Translations under genes and position numbers: made by a program
Part shown: positions 23,439-31,969 of the stretch, one piece after another
Layout: each line of letters opens with the position of its first letter
How positions within the stretch are numbered: position 1 is the first letter of the stretch
Notes under the pieces: model-generated
Told to the model about the DNA's origin: nothing
Seen by the model: only the letters and a program-made list of their open reading frames with translations
Databases searched by the model: none
From: Nonomuraea sp. NEAU-A123
GTDB lineage: Bacteria > Actinomycetota > Actinomycetes > Streptosporangiales > Streptosporangiaceae
NCBI RefSeq assembly: GCF_018603905.1
Contig: NZ_JAHFZZ010000005.1
Location: 186,001 to 250,000, forward strand
Direction of reading: 5' to 3'
Length of the DNA: 64,000 nt

Positions 23439-26366
23439 ATGTTCGTCGGAAGAGCAACGGAGCTCGCCCTGGTGCGCGGGGAATTGCGTGCCGCGGGCAA
23501 CGGCGCCGTGCGGCGGATGGTCATCGAGGGGCCCGAGGGCATCGGGAAGACGGCGCTGATCCGCCAGGTCCTCGACGGGGAGGCGAACGTACGGGTCCTG
23601 GCGGCGAGCGGGGACGAGGCCGAGCGGCACCTGCGGTACGGGGTCGTCCGCCAGCTCGCCGACCAGGCGCGGTTCGTCCTGGACAGCGCCGGACCGGGAA
23701 GCGGCGGACCGATGGACGCCGGGCCCCGGAGGACCGTCCTGGACAGCATCGGGCTGGGGTTTGGCGGACTGGGGGGCGCCGGCCTGGGGAGGACCGGAGC
23801 GGGCGGCTCTGGATCGAGATTGAGGGGCGCCGGTCCGGCGGGGGCGGCCACCAGGAGCGCCGCGGCGCGGGACCTGTGGTCCGTGGGGGAGACCCTGTGC
23901 GAGGCGGTCGGCCGCTTACAGGTCGACGGGCCCGTCGTCGTTCTGGTGGACGACGTCCAGTGGGCTGACAGGGCGTCGCTGCGGGCGCTCGGCTACCTGC
24001 TGCGCCGCCTGCGCGCCGGCCGCGTGCTCGTGGTGGTCATCTGCCGCAGCATCGCCGACCCATGGCTGCCGGAGGGGCTGCGGCGGCTGCTGACCGGCGA
24101 GGGCAGGCTCCGTCTCATCCTCGGCGGCCTGTCCGCCGCGGACCTGGCCGGGCTGACCCCGGACCCGTTGAGCGAACGTGCCGCCAGGCGGCTGCGCGAA
24201 CACACGTCGGGCAATCCGCTGTACGCCCGCGAACTGCTCGCCACCATCGCGCCGACCACGCTGGCCGATCCCGGCGCCCGGCTGCCCGCTCCCGAGGGTT
24301 ACGCCCGGTCCTTCACCCGCCGCCTCCGCGCGTGCGGTGCGGAGACGCGCACGCTCGTCGCCGCCTGTGCCGTGCTCGGTGAGCCCAACCCGCTGCACGT
24401 GGTCGCCTCGGTGGCCGCGATCGCCGGTGAGCCGCTGACCGCGCTCGAGGAGGCGGTCAGCGCCGGGCTGCTCGACGAGCTCCCCGGACGCTTCGTCGCC
24501 TTCCCCGACCCGCTGGCCGCCGCCACCGTCTACGGCTCGCTCGGCGCGGGCGTCCGCGCGCGGCTGCACCTGGCCGCCGCCCGGGTCGTCGAGGCCACCG
24601 GTACGGCACTGCGCCACCGCGCCGCCGCGGCGGGCGGGCCCGAACAGCCGCTGGCCGAGGAGCTGGCCAGGTACGCGGCCAAGGAGGCCCAGCACGGCCT
24701 CTGGCTCGACGCCGCCGCCCACCTGGAGCTGGCCGCCGGGCTCTGCGAGTCCACGGCCCGGCGCGACGAGCTACGTACCGCCGCGTTGAAGCACCTGCTG
24801 CTGGGCGGCGACGTCATCCGCGCGGCCGAGCTGGCCGCCGTCCGCAACACCGACCCGCGGCCCGTGCGCCGCTACATCCTGGGACGGCTCGCGCTGGCCG
24901 CCGGGCGGCTCGACGAGGCCGCCGAACTGCTCGCGGGGGCGTGGCGGGATCGTTCACCCTGCTTCGCCGCCGACACGGCCGAGCAGCTCGCCTGGCTGCA
25001 CCTGGTCAAGGGCGATCCCGCCACCGCGGCGACCTGGGCCCGCCTGGCGACCGGCCAGCCGATCAAGAGCACGACCGGCCGTCCGTACGACGTGCTGGCC
25101 CTGAGCACGGTTACCCTCGGCGCGGAGAGACGCCGCGAACCCGCCGAGCCCGACGAGGCGGGGCGCGGAGAACATGCCGGGCCCGATGACGAGGGACGCC
25201 CGAAACATGCCGGGCCCGACGAGGAGAGGCGCCCGGAACGTGCCGAGCTCAGCCCGGAGGGGCACCGGGAACAGGCTGAGCTCGCCGCGTCGCCCGGCGA
25301 TGGCGGGCGGGCGGCGGCGGTCTTCGGCGGCGAACCCGCGGAAGAGGGGATCTCGGCGGCCGTCGGGATGCTGCGGGAGGGCGAGGCCGGTGCGGCGGTC
25401 GGCGTGCTGGGCAGGGTCGTGACGGCGCGGGATGGGGCGGGGCTGCCGCACCAGCGCCTGGTCGGCAGCGCGCTGCTCGCCGTGGCCGAGCACGGCGACG
25501 GGCGCTGGGAGGACGCGCTGACGGGGGCGGAGCGGGCGCTGGCCGAAGCGGAGGGGCTCGGCCAGCGCTGGCTGCTGCCCACCCTGCACGTCGCGTGCGT
25601 CGCGCCGCTGGCCGCGATGGGAGAGCACGAACGGGCTCTCGCCCACGCCACCGCCGCCAGGGCCGTCGCCCGCTGCCAGCGCAACGTGATGGGCGAGACC
25701 CAGGCGGACCTGGCGCTGGCGCTGCTCGGCGCCGGAACCGCCCCGGCGGGCGCCGACGACCCGTTCGTCCCCGACCACCGGCCGCAGCTCATCGAGACCC
25801 TCGTCGCGGAGGGACGCCTGGAAGAGGCCGAGACCGAGCTGGCCGCGCTGCCCGGCGATGGCGCGCGGGCGCGGGCGCGGCGGGCCAGGCTCACCGGGCT
25901 GCTCTTGGCGGCCAGGAACGTTCCAGCGCGGGCCGAGGAGAGCTTCACCACCGCCCTGGGCTTCCTGGACGGCGCCGGCTGCCCGCTGGAGGAGGCCCGT
26001 GTCCTGCTGGACCTGGGCCGGTTACAGCGGCGTACCGGAAGGCGCAGGGCCGCCGCCGCCCGGCTGCGGGCCGCCGAGGCCCTCTTCGCCCGGCTGGGCG
26101 CCCGCCCGCTCGTGGCCGCCTGCGCGCAGGAGCTGGAGGCGTGCGGCCTGGAACCGCCGGGCACCGTACGGCTGGGGCTGACGCCTCAGGAGTACAGCAC
26201 GGCCAGGCTCGTCTCCAGCGGCCTGACCAACCGGCAGATCGCCCGGGAGCTGCTGATCAGCGTCAAGACCGTCGAGTACCACATCGGCAAGATCTACACC
26301 AAGCTCGGCATCGGCTCCCGGGTCGCGCTCGCCGCCAAGCTGGCCGCGCTGGAGGAGAGCGCCTGA
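23439..26366 (+). CDS. Large ATP-dependent LuxR-family transcriptional regulator (LAL/MalT-like)
   Basis: This 975-residue regulator has an N-terminal AAA-type ATPase with Walker A GPEGIGKTAL (~31-40) and Walker B VVVLVDDVQWADRAS, a long helical TPR-like middle, and a C-terminal LuxR HTH (~910-970: LGLTPQEYSTARLVSSGLTNRQIARELLISVKTVEYHIGKIYTKLGI). LAL regulators often control secondary-metabolite or stress genes. Two low-complexity tandem repeats are inserted (23676-23795 and 25140-25304). The ATG at 23439 follows GGGAGAGGGG. It is convergent with the sigma/protease operon; regulation of that operon is possible but unproven. Confidence 0.9.
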   Translation: MFVGRATELALVRGELRAAGNGAVRRMVIEGPEGIGKTALIRQVLDGEANVRVLAASGDEAERHLRYGVVRQLADQARFVLDSAGPGSGGPMDAGPRRTVLDSIGLGFGGLGGAGLGRTGAGGSGSRLRGAGPAGAATRSAAARDLWSVGETLCEAVGRLQVDGPVVVLVDDVQWADRASLRALGYLLRRLRAGRVLVVVICRSIADPWLPEGLRRLLTGEGRLRLILGGLSAADLAGLTPDPLSERAARRLREHTSGNPLYARELLATIAPTTLADPGARLPAPEGYARSFTRRLRACGAETRTLVAACAVLGEPNPLHVVASVAAIAGEPLTALEEAVSAGLLDELPGRFVAFPDPLAAATVYGSLGAGVRARLHLAAARVVEATGTALRHRAAAAGGPEQPLAEELARYAAKEAQHGLWLDAAAHLELAAGLCESTARRDELRTAALKHLLLGGDVIRAAELAAVRNTDPRPVRRYILGRLALAAGRLDEAAELLAGAWRDRSPCFAADTAEQLAWLHLVKGDPATAATWARLATGQPIKSTTGRPYDVLALSTVTLGAERRREPAEPDEAGRGEHAGPDDEGRPKHAGPDEERRPERAELSPEGHREQAELAASPGDGGRAAAVFGGEPAEEGISAAVGMLREGEAGAAVGVLGRVVTARDGAGLPHQRLVGSALLAVAEHGDGRWEDALTGAERALAEAEGLGQRWLLPTLHVACVAPLAAMGEHERALAHATAARAVARCQRNVMGETQADLALALLGAGTAPAGADDPFVPDHRPQLIETLVAEGRLEEAETELAALPGDGARARARRARLTGLLLAARNVPARAEESFTTALGFLDGAGCPLEEARVLLDLGRLQRRTGRRRAAAARLRAAEALFARLGARPLVAACAQELEACGLEPPGTVRLGLTPQEYSTARLVSSGLTNRQIARELLISVKTVEYHIGKIYTKLGIGSRVALAAKLAALEESA
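23676..23795 (+). repeat. 60-bp tandem repeat inside the LuxR-family gene
   Basis: Two copies of a 60-bp unit (23676-23735 and 23736-23795) encode 20-residue repeats beginning VLDSAGPG and VLDSIGLG, followed by a third decayed Gly-rich stretch. They lie in the ATPase domain between Walker A and Walker B, at residues ~80-119, where related proteins have a short loop. Confidence 0.7.
25140..25304 (+). repeat. 33-bp minisatellite (five units) inside the LuxR-family gene
   Basis: Five consecutive 11-residue units can be read: PAEPDEAGRGE, HAGPDDEGRPK, HAGPDEERRPE, RAELSPEGHRE and QAELAASPGDG (residues ~568-622). At DNA level AACATGCCGGGCCCGA recurs at 25171 and 25204, exactly 33 bp apart. It is a charged, probably disordered linker; copy number may vary between strains. 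Confidence 0.75.
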
Positions 26367-26384
26367 CCCGCCCACAGAGACCAC

Positions 26385-26419
26385 GACGCCGCGCCGGAGG
26401 AGGGGACCGGCGCGGCGTC
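26385..26419. terminator. Bidirectional terminator between the LuxR gene and the sigma operon
   Basis: GACGCCGCGCCGG (26385-26397) pairs perfectly over 13 bp with CCGGCGCGGCGTC (26407-26419) around a 9-nt loop. A second palindrome, GCGTCTCT-T-AGAGACGC (26433-26449), follows and overlaps the end of the next gene. The genes on both sides converge on this point. Neither stem has a long T-tract. Confidence 0.7.
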
Positions 26420-26439
26420 GTCCCCAAGAGAGGCGTCTC

Positions 26440-26892
26440 TTAGAGACGCGTCCACGAGGTGACGATCGGCGCGCCTCCGTCCGGGGCGACACGGAGCCGT
26501 AGCGGGCCGCGGGTCAGGCCCTCGGCGGTGAAGCGGCCCAGCTCGTCGGAGCGCACGCGCAGCTCCTCGTCGCGCCGCTGGACATCGATCTCCGCGGGTC
26601 CCTCCGGTGACAGCCGCCCCACCACCCGGGCCGCGAAGACCTCCAGTTCCACCGCCACGCCGCCCGCCTCGAACGTGAGCAGCCGCGGCAGTCCGGCGCC
26701 CCTGACCCTGGTCGAGGGCTCCTCGTCCCAGGAGTCGAAGGTGAGCGCGGCCAGTTCGGTGTCCAGCGTTCTCAGCGTGAACGCCTGCATGGCGTCGTCG
26801 AGCAGCGCGGGAGGTACGGGGTCGAGCAGGCCGGCGATCTCGCGCAGTTCGTCCTCCAGCTCGTCTTCCAGGTCGAAGCCCTCATCGTCCAT
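26440..26892 (-). CDS. Small acidic protein co-transcribed with the ECF sigma factor
   Basis: This 150-residue protein has an acidic N-terminus (MDDEGFDLEDELEDELREI), then PPALLDDAMQAFTLRTLDTELAALTFDS, and a predicted all-beta C-terminal half (LLTFEAGGVAVELEV..RFTAEGLTRGPLRLRV..VTSWTRL). No membrane helix or zinc anti-sigma motif is visible. The pattern AFTLRTLDTELA..LTFDS with LLTFEA is, from memory, shared by small proteins encoded beside ECF-type sigma genes in other actinomycetes; function is unknown. Its ATG is 5 nt after the sigma stop with AGGTGAGG upstream, so it is the third gene of the protease-sigma operon. A role in controlling the sigma factor is a guess. Confidence 0.75.
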   Translation of the reverse strand: MDDEGFDLEDELEDELREIAGLLDPVPPALLDDAMQAFTLRTLDTELAALTFDSWDEEPSTRVRGAGLPRLLTFEAGGVAVELEVFAARVVGRLSPEGPAEIDVQRRDEELRVRSDELGRFTAEGLTRGPLRLRVAPDGGAPIVTSWTRL

Positions 26893-26897
26893 ATGCC

Positions 26898-27557
26898 TCA
26901 CCTGCGTATTCCGGTCACTCCGCGTTCGGACACCAGCGTGCGCAGCCGCTGGAGGCAGCGGGCCCTGATCGGGCCGATGCTGCCCACCGCGATGCCCAAT
27001 CCTGATGCGATCTCCTGATAGGTGGGGCGCGGAGAGGCGATCAGCAGCCGCAGCAGGCGGCGGCAGCGGTCCGACAGCTCCTCGAAGGCGCCCCACATCA
27101 CCAGCGCGCGCTCGGCGTCGGCGATGGCCTCCTCCGCCTCCAGGATCAGGTGCTCGGGGGAGCGCTCGTCGATGTCCATCCCCAGCAGCCCCATGTCGCT
27201 GACGGGCGTGGCCCGCCCGCTCGCGCGGATCACCCGCAGCGCCTCGTGCCGGGCCGTGCTGGCCAGCCAGGCACCTACCTTGTCCGGGTCCCTGAGCCTG
27301 GTGAGGTGCTCCGCCAGCCGGAACCACGTCGTCTGGCAGACGTCCTGCGCGTCGGACCCGTTGACGAGATAGGCACGCGCCACCGCCCACACCAGACCGC
27401 TGTGGCGCTGGTAGAGCTCCTTCCAGGCGCCGGCGTCCCCATCCGCGGCTGCTCTGACGAGGGCTGCGGTGTCGTCCACGGCGGTCCTTCCCTGTCCTGG
27501 AGCGGGATGCTCATGATATTTCCTGAGACGCTCCAGAACAGGGAGTGGTTGAGTCAT
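26898..27557 (-). CDS. RNA polymerase sigma factor, ECF-like sigma-70 family
   Basis: Region 2 spans ~31-105 (RAAADGDAGAWKELYQRHSGLVWAVARAYL, DAQDVCQTTWFRLAEHLTRLRDPDKVGAWLASTARHEALRVIR), and region 4 ~150-215 (FEELSDRCRRLLRLLIASPRPTYQEIASGLGIAVGSIGPIRARCLQRLRTL). The ATG at 27557 overlaps the protease stop as ATGA, which argues for translational coupling; a GTG at 27479 with GGGAAGGA upstream gives a 193-residue protein starting at VDDTAALVRAA, the usual ECF beginning, and is a serious alternative. There is no transmembrane anti-sigma gene nearby; the small acidic protein follows directly. Confidence 0.9.
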   Translation of the reverse strand: MTQPLPVLERLRKYHEHPAPGQGRTAVDDTAALVRAAADGDAGAWKELYQRHSGLVWAVARAYLVNGSDAQDVCQTTWFRLAEHLTRLRDPDKVGAWLASTARHEALRVIRASGRATPVSDMGLLGMDIDERSPEHLILEAEEAIADAERALVMWGAFEELSDRCRRLLRLLIASPRPTYQEIASGLGIAVGSIGPIRARCLQRLRTLVSERGVTGIRR

Positions 27558-28912
27558 CGCAGAAAACCACTGAGATCAGGTATCGCCAGCTGTCCCGAGA
27601 TGAGCTCCCCGGCCGCCTGCCGCGAACTCGCCCCGGCCTCCGACATGCGCGCCGCGATGAGACCGGCGATGAACGGCGTCGCGAACGACGTACCGCTCCA
27701 CTGCGCGATCCCGCTGAACTTGACCACATCCCCCTCCGACAGCGGCGCGACACAGGTGCAGCCCGGATACAGCGGCACGACCGGGTGGAAGCGGCAGGTC
27801 GTGTTGTGCGGATAGTCGTACTCGTAGTCGCCCGAGGTGTAGGCGTTGACCAGTCGCTCTCCCGGCGCGAACACCGCCACCCAGTCACCGTAATTACTGA
27901 AGCACGCCCGGCCGAGCCCGTCCTCGCGCAGCGCGCCCACCGACAGGATCACGTCACCGGTGGCGTTCACCGCCTCCGCGGCGAACGCGGCCGGCCAGAA
28001 CGGCTCGGTCTCACCGTCGTTGCCGGCCGCGGCCACCAGCAGCGTCTCGGGGTGATCGGCCAGTTCGCCGACGAAGTCGGTCAGGCCGAGCAGCGCCTGG
28101 GCGTCGTTCGTCCTGGTGCCCGCCGACAGTGACAGGATGTCGGGCCAGCCGTGGGTGTCGAGCGTCTGCAGGAGGAGCAGGCCGAGCTGGTCCTCCTCGA
28201 CCGCGCCGCCGTACGGGAAGCCGTTGTGGACGCGTACGTCCGTGCTGGGCGCCACGCAGCGCAGCACGCCCGCGATGAACGTGCCGTGGCCGACGTACGG
28301 CTTGATGAAGCCGTCGGCGTCCACCTCTTCGGCCTGGGTGGTGACGTCGCCGTCGACCATCGGGATGTTCGGCTGGCCGGAGCTCTGCGCCAGCCACTGG
28401 TGGTCGAGGTAGTCGTGCACGAGCCCGGTGTCGATCACCGTGACGTGCGCGTCCTCGCCCCGGTCGCGGCCGGCGATCGGCGGCTTGAGCGGCTCGCCGC
28501 TGGGCATCGGCTCGTCCCCCGGGCACAGGTTGACGCCCGAGACCGTGACGAAGTGGACCAGCGTGCTCTGGATCCCGGCCTCCCTGAGCAGGCCAAGACT
28601 GCGGAAGACGTCCCGGGAGCCGATGGACAACCTGCGTACCGTGACCCGCCGCGCGTCCTGGTCCGGGGGCCAGACCACGCGAACCGGCTGCGGCGACGGA
28701 AGGGCGGCCTGGAGGCGGTCGATGGCACGTTCCACATCGGGCGCGCGGACCAGGAGGTGCTCGGCGAGATAGGCGAACCGCGGGAGGACATCGGACTCCG
28801 GCGTCGCGCCCTGCGGCCCGGCCACCGCCAGCCTGCCCTCCGGCAGCGCCTCGTTGAGGATCTCGAGCTGCTCCCAGAAACGCATGTCGCGTCCGTAGCG
28901 TGGTGTGCTCAT
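27554..28912 (-). CDS. Cytoplasmic S8 (subtilisin-like) serine protease
   Basis: This 452-residue subtilase has the complete triad: D161 in HVTVIDTGLVHDYL, H209 in YVGHGTFIAGVL and S409 in GTSFATPFIAGL, with the oxyanion Asn region LLVAAAGNDGE between. The N-terminal ~150 residues (from MSTPRYGRDMRFWEQLEIL) are unassigned and may be a regulatory domain. There is no signal peptide, so it should act in the cytoplasm, unlike most subtilases. The ATG at 28912 has GAGGAGG upstream. It heads an operon with the sigma factor (ATGA overlap) and the acidic protein, and is divergent from the CHAT gene with a 115-bp shared promoter region. Confidence 0.92.
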   Translation of the reverse strand: MSTPRYGRDMRFWEQLEILNEALPEGRLAVAGPQGATPESDVLPRFAYLAEHLLVRAPDVERAIDRLQAALPSPQPVRVVWPPDQDARRVTVRRLSIGSRDVFRSLGLLREAGIQSTLVHFVTVSGVNLCPGDEPMPSGEPLKPPIAGRDRGEDAHVTVIDTGLVHDYLDHQWLAQSSGQPNIPMVDGDVTTQAEEVDADGFIKPYVGHGTFIAGVLRCVAPSTDVRVHNGFPYGGAVEEDQLGLLLLQTLDTHGWPDILSLSAGTRTNDAQALLGLTDFVGELADHPETLLVAAAGNDGETEPFWPAAFAAEAVNATGDVILSVGALREDGLGRACFSNYGDWVAVFAPGERLVNAYTSGDYEYDYPHNTTCRFHPVVPLYPGCTCVAPLSEGDVVKFSGIAQWSGTSFATPFIAGLIAARMSEAGASSRQAAGELISGQLAIPDLSGFLR

Positions 28913-28949
28913 CTTTCGGGGCCTCCTCGGTGGGTGACTGCGGGCTTGC

Positions 28950-28984
28950 CATGTATGAGCGGCGTACCGCGTCCCTGATACATG
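28950..28984. promoter_or_regulatory. Inverted repeat in the protease/CHAT divergent promoter
   Basis: CATGTAT (28950-28956) and ATACATG (28978-28984) form perfect 7-bp arms with a 21-bp spacer, midway between the two divergent genes. For the CHAT gene, TGGACG (28992-28997), a 17-nt spacer and TACCAT (29015-29020) make a plausible promoter that would start at its GTG. The inverted repeat would be well placed for one regulator to control both transcripts. Confidence 0.5.
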
Positions 28985-29027
28985 TGCCGCATGGACGCCC
29001 GGATGGCCCGCATTTACCATCGACTCC

Positions 29028-31742
29028 GTGTCTGGGGGAACGGCGAGGGATTCCCGGATTCCGGCTGATCCGCACGATGTGCTGGCCATGGTCTTCGCGC
29101 GTCCGCGCCAGGCCATGACGGCCGCCACGGCCATGCTCGCCGACGGGCGGGGGCCGTACGAGACCTCGATCGCGCATCAGGCGATCGGCATCCTGCGCCG
29201 CGAGTTCGGCGACCTCGACGCGGCGATCCGCGAACTGCGGCAGGCGGTACGGCTGGCGCGCCGCTCCGGCTCGCCCGACCGTGAGGCCGACGTGCTGGCC
29301 ACGCTCGGCATCGCTCTCCTCCAGCACGGCCGTACCCGGCCCGGCCTGTCCGCGCTCGACACGGCGGCCGCCCTCGCCGGCGGCACCACCAGGGCGCGGG
29401 TGCTGTTCAGGCGCGCCGGGGCCCGGTGGATCCTCGGCCGGCACGGTGAGGCGCTCGACGACCTGGAGATCGCCGCTCCGGCGCTGCTCGGCGCGGGCGA
29501 CACCGTGTGGGCGGCCCGCGCGCTGACCCTGCGCGGGCACGTCCGGCTCGCGCGTGGCTCGGTCGCCCTGGCCGATGAGGACTTCCGGGTCGCCCAGCGG
29601 ATGTTCGCCACCACCAGCCAGGAACACGACTCGGTGGTCGCCATCCAGAACCGCGGCGTCGTCGCCTTCAGGGCGGGTGACCTGCCGGCCGCGCTGGACC
29701 TGCTCGACGAGGCCGACCGGGGTTTCCAGGCGCTCGGCACCCCGATGTTCGACCTGGCCGCGGACCGGTGCGCGGTACTGCTGGCGGCCGGGCTCGCGCG
29801 TGACGCGCTGGAGCAGGCCGACGGTGCGCTGGGGCACCTGGCGCGGCTGCGGGGGCAGGCGACCATGCGGGCCGAGCTGCTGCTCATCGCCGCCCGGGCG
29901 GCGCTGCTGGCCGGGGATCCGGGTACGGCGCGGGCGCGGGCGGGGGAGGCGCGGGCGCTGTTCGCCGGCCAGCGCCGCGCCTGGTGGGCGGCACACGCCC
30001 AGCTCATCCTGATCCAGACCGCCCTCACCGAAGCCACGGCACCGATCGGGCGAACGGCTGGTGGTGGGGCGGTCTCCGGATCCTCGGCTGGGCAGTCCGA
30101 CGGTGGTATGGGGTCGGGGGGTGGGGTGGTGTCCGCCAGGTCGCTGGGCGAGGCCGGGCGGCTGGCGGCCAGGCTGGCCACGCTCGGCTCGCCTGAGGTG
30201 TGGCAGGCTCACCTGCTCGCGGGCCGTACGGCGCTGGTGCTCGGCAGGGCGCGGGAGGCGGATCATCACCTGGCGGAGGCGGCGCGGGCCCGTCATCGTG
30301 GTCCGGCGACGGCCAGGGCGGGTGGCTGGCTGGCCGAGGCGCTGCGGGCGGCGGCGGCGGGGCGGCCCCGGCGGCTGCTGTACGCCTGCCGGGCGGGACT
30401 GGCGCTGATCGAGGAGCACCGGCTCGCGTTCGGGTCGTCGGAGCTGCGGGCCCTGGCGACCGCGCACGGCGCCGAGCTGGTCACGCTCGCCCAGCGGCAC
30501 TGGCTGCGCGCGGGACGGCCCCGGCACCTGCTCGCCTGGACCGAACGCTGGCGGGCGACCTCGCTGGAGGTGCCTCCCGTACGCCCGCCCGACGACCACT
30601 GGCTGCTCGCCCAACTCGCCGCGCTGCGCGAGACCGACCACCTGCTGGGCCGGGCACGGTCCGAGGGCAGCTCGTCGGCGGCCACGCTGGAACGCGACCG
30701 GGACCGGCTGGAGGCCCGGGTGCGGGCCGCCACGCTGCGCGTGCGCGGCGCCGGTGCCCGCGACGACGACCCGGGCCCCGGCGGCCGGCGGCTCCTGGCG
30801 GCGATCGGCGGCGGCCGGCTGGTCGAGCTGGTGGTGGTCGACGGGGTGCTGTACGCGCTGCTGTGCGGTGACGGCCGGGTACGCCGGTTCACGGTCGGTC
30901 CCGCGGCGGCGGCGGTCACGGAGATCGAGTTCGCCAGATCGCGGCTGCGGCGGCTGGCCTACCAGGACCGCACCGCCCCACAGGAGCTCGCCCGCCTCGG
31001 CGCCCGCCTGGAACGCGCCCTCCTGGGACCGGTCGCGACTCGTCTGGGCAACGAGCGGCAGAGCGGCGGGCCGCTTGTCGTGGTGCCGCCGAGCACGTTG
31101 CATGGGGCGCCCTGGGGGTTGTTGCCCGCGCTACGCCGCAGGGCCTTCAGCGTGGCGCCGTCGGCGGCGGCCTGGCTGCGCGCCAGAACGGCCGTCCCGC
31201 CCGCCGACGGTGGTGTGGTGCTCGTCCGCGGGCCCGGCGTGGCGAACGCCGACGGCGAGGTGCGCTCCATCGCCGAGCTGTACGCCGAAGCCGCAGGACC
31301 CGCCACTGTGCTGGCCGATGGTTCGGCGACGGCCCAGGGTGTGCTGGCGGCCATCGACGGTTGTCGTCTCGCGCATCTGGCGGCGCACGGGACGTTCCGG
31401 GCCGACAGTCCGTTGTTCTCCTCGCTGCTGCTGGACGATGGCCCCCTCACCGTCTACGACCTCGAACGGCTGCGGCGCGCCCCCTATCGGCTCGTGCTGT
31501 CGAGCTGCGACTCCGGGCAGGTGGCCGCGGTGGGGGCCGATGAGGTGCTCGGGCCGGCCACCGCGCTGCTCCGCCTCGGTACGGCCGGCATCGTGGCCAG
31601 TGTCGTGCCGGTGAACGACGAGGCCGCGGTGCCCGTCATGGTGGCCCTGCACGACGGGCTGCGGCGCGGTCTCAGCCTGGCGGAGGCGCTCTGCGCGGCC
31701 CGCGGCGACGATGTCTCGTTCATCGCGATCGGAGCGGGCTGA
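29028..31742 (+). CDS. TPR-CHAT protein (caspase-like protease)
   Basis: The 904-residue protein joins an N-terminal TPR array (~25-330: AIGILRREFGDLDAAIRELRQAVRLARR and similar helices), a Gly/Ser linker (~345-368), a second helical region, and a C-terminal CHAT domain (~650-900). The caspase-type dyad is present: H787 in HLAAHGTFRADSPLFSSLLL and C827 in LVLSSCDSGQ. CHAT proteases act in cleavage-triggered responses such as type III-E CRISPR Craspase and gasdermin activation; the target here is unknown. The GTG at 29028 lies 7 nt after TACCAT, so it is probably leaderless. It is divergent from a protease-sigma operon. Confidence 0.9.
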   Translation: MSGGTARDSRIPADPHDVLAMVFARPRQAMTAATAMLADGRGPYETSIAHQAIGILRREFGDLDAAIRELRQAVRLARRSGSPDREADVLATLGIALLQHGRTRPGLSALDTAAALAGGTTRARVLFRRAGARWILGRHGEALDDLEIAAPALLGAGDTVWAARALTLRGHVRLARGSVALADEDFRVAQRMFATTSQEHDSVVAIQNRGVVAFRAGDLPAALDLLDEADRGFQALGTPMFDLAADRCAVLLAAGLARDALEQADGALGHLARLRGQATMRAELLLIAARAALLAGDPGTARARAGEARALFAGQRRAWWAAHAQLILIQTALTEATAPIGRTAGGGAVSGSSAGQSDGGMGSGGGVVSARSLGEAGRLAARLATLGSPEVWQAHLLAGRTALVLGRAREADHHLAEAARARHRGPATARAGGWLAEALRAAAAGRPRRLLYACRAGLALIEEHRLAFGSSELRALATAHGAELVTLAQRHWLRAGRPRHLLAWTERWRATSLEVPPVRPPDDHWLLAQLAALRETDHLLGRARSEGSSSAATLERDRDRLEARVRAATLRVRGAGARDDDPGPGGRRLLAAIGGGRLVELVVVDGVLYALLCGDGRVRRFTVGPAAAAVTEIEFARSRLRRLAYQDRTAPQELARLGARLERALLGPVATRLGNERQSGGPLVVVPPSTLHGAPWGLLPALRRRAFSVAPSAAAWLRARTAVPPADGGVVLVRGPGVANADGEVRSIAELYAEAAGPATVLADGSATAQGVLAAIDGCRLAHLAAHGTFRADSPLFSSLLLDDGPLTVYDLERLRRAPYRLVLSSCDSGQVAAVGADEVLGPATALLRLGTAGIVASVVPVNDEAAVPVMVALHDGLRRGLSLAEALCAARGDDVSFIAIGAG

Positions 31743-31969
31743 GAACAGTGGCTGATATCAGTGGCTGACAGGCGGCCCGACTCGGTGGATGCTGGCACGG
31801 GGAACGCTGACACGCTGGATGACGTGGAGGTGACAGTGCGGGGTTACACGGTGGTGTCCCTGCCTTGATCGTATGTGGTTGATCATGTGAGAATTCGCCA
31901 GTAGAGGCAGCAATGCCGGTTTGGGGGGGTCGTCGCCCATGATCCGCATGCCCATGGGATGGCTCTAGG

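Noticed and set aside
28011..31103. 1030-codon minus frame across the protease and CHAT genes
   Set aside because: It is Arg/Gln/Pro-rich noise; the S8 and CHAT catalytic motifs lie in other frames.
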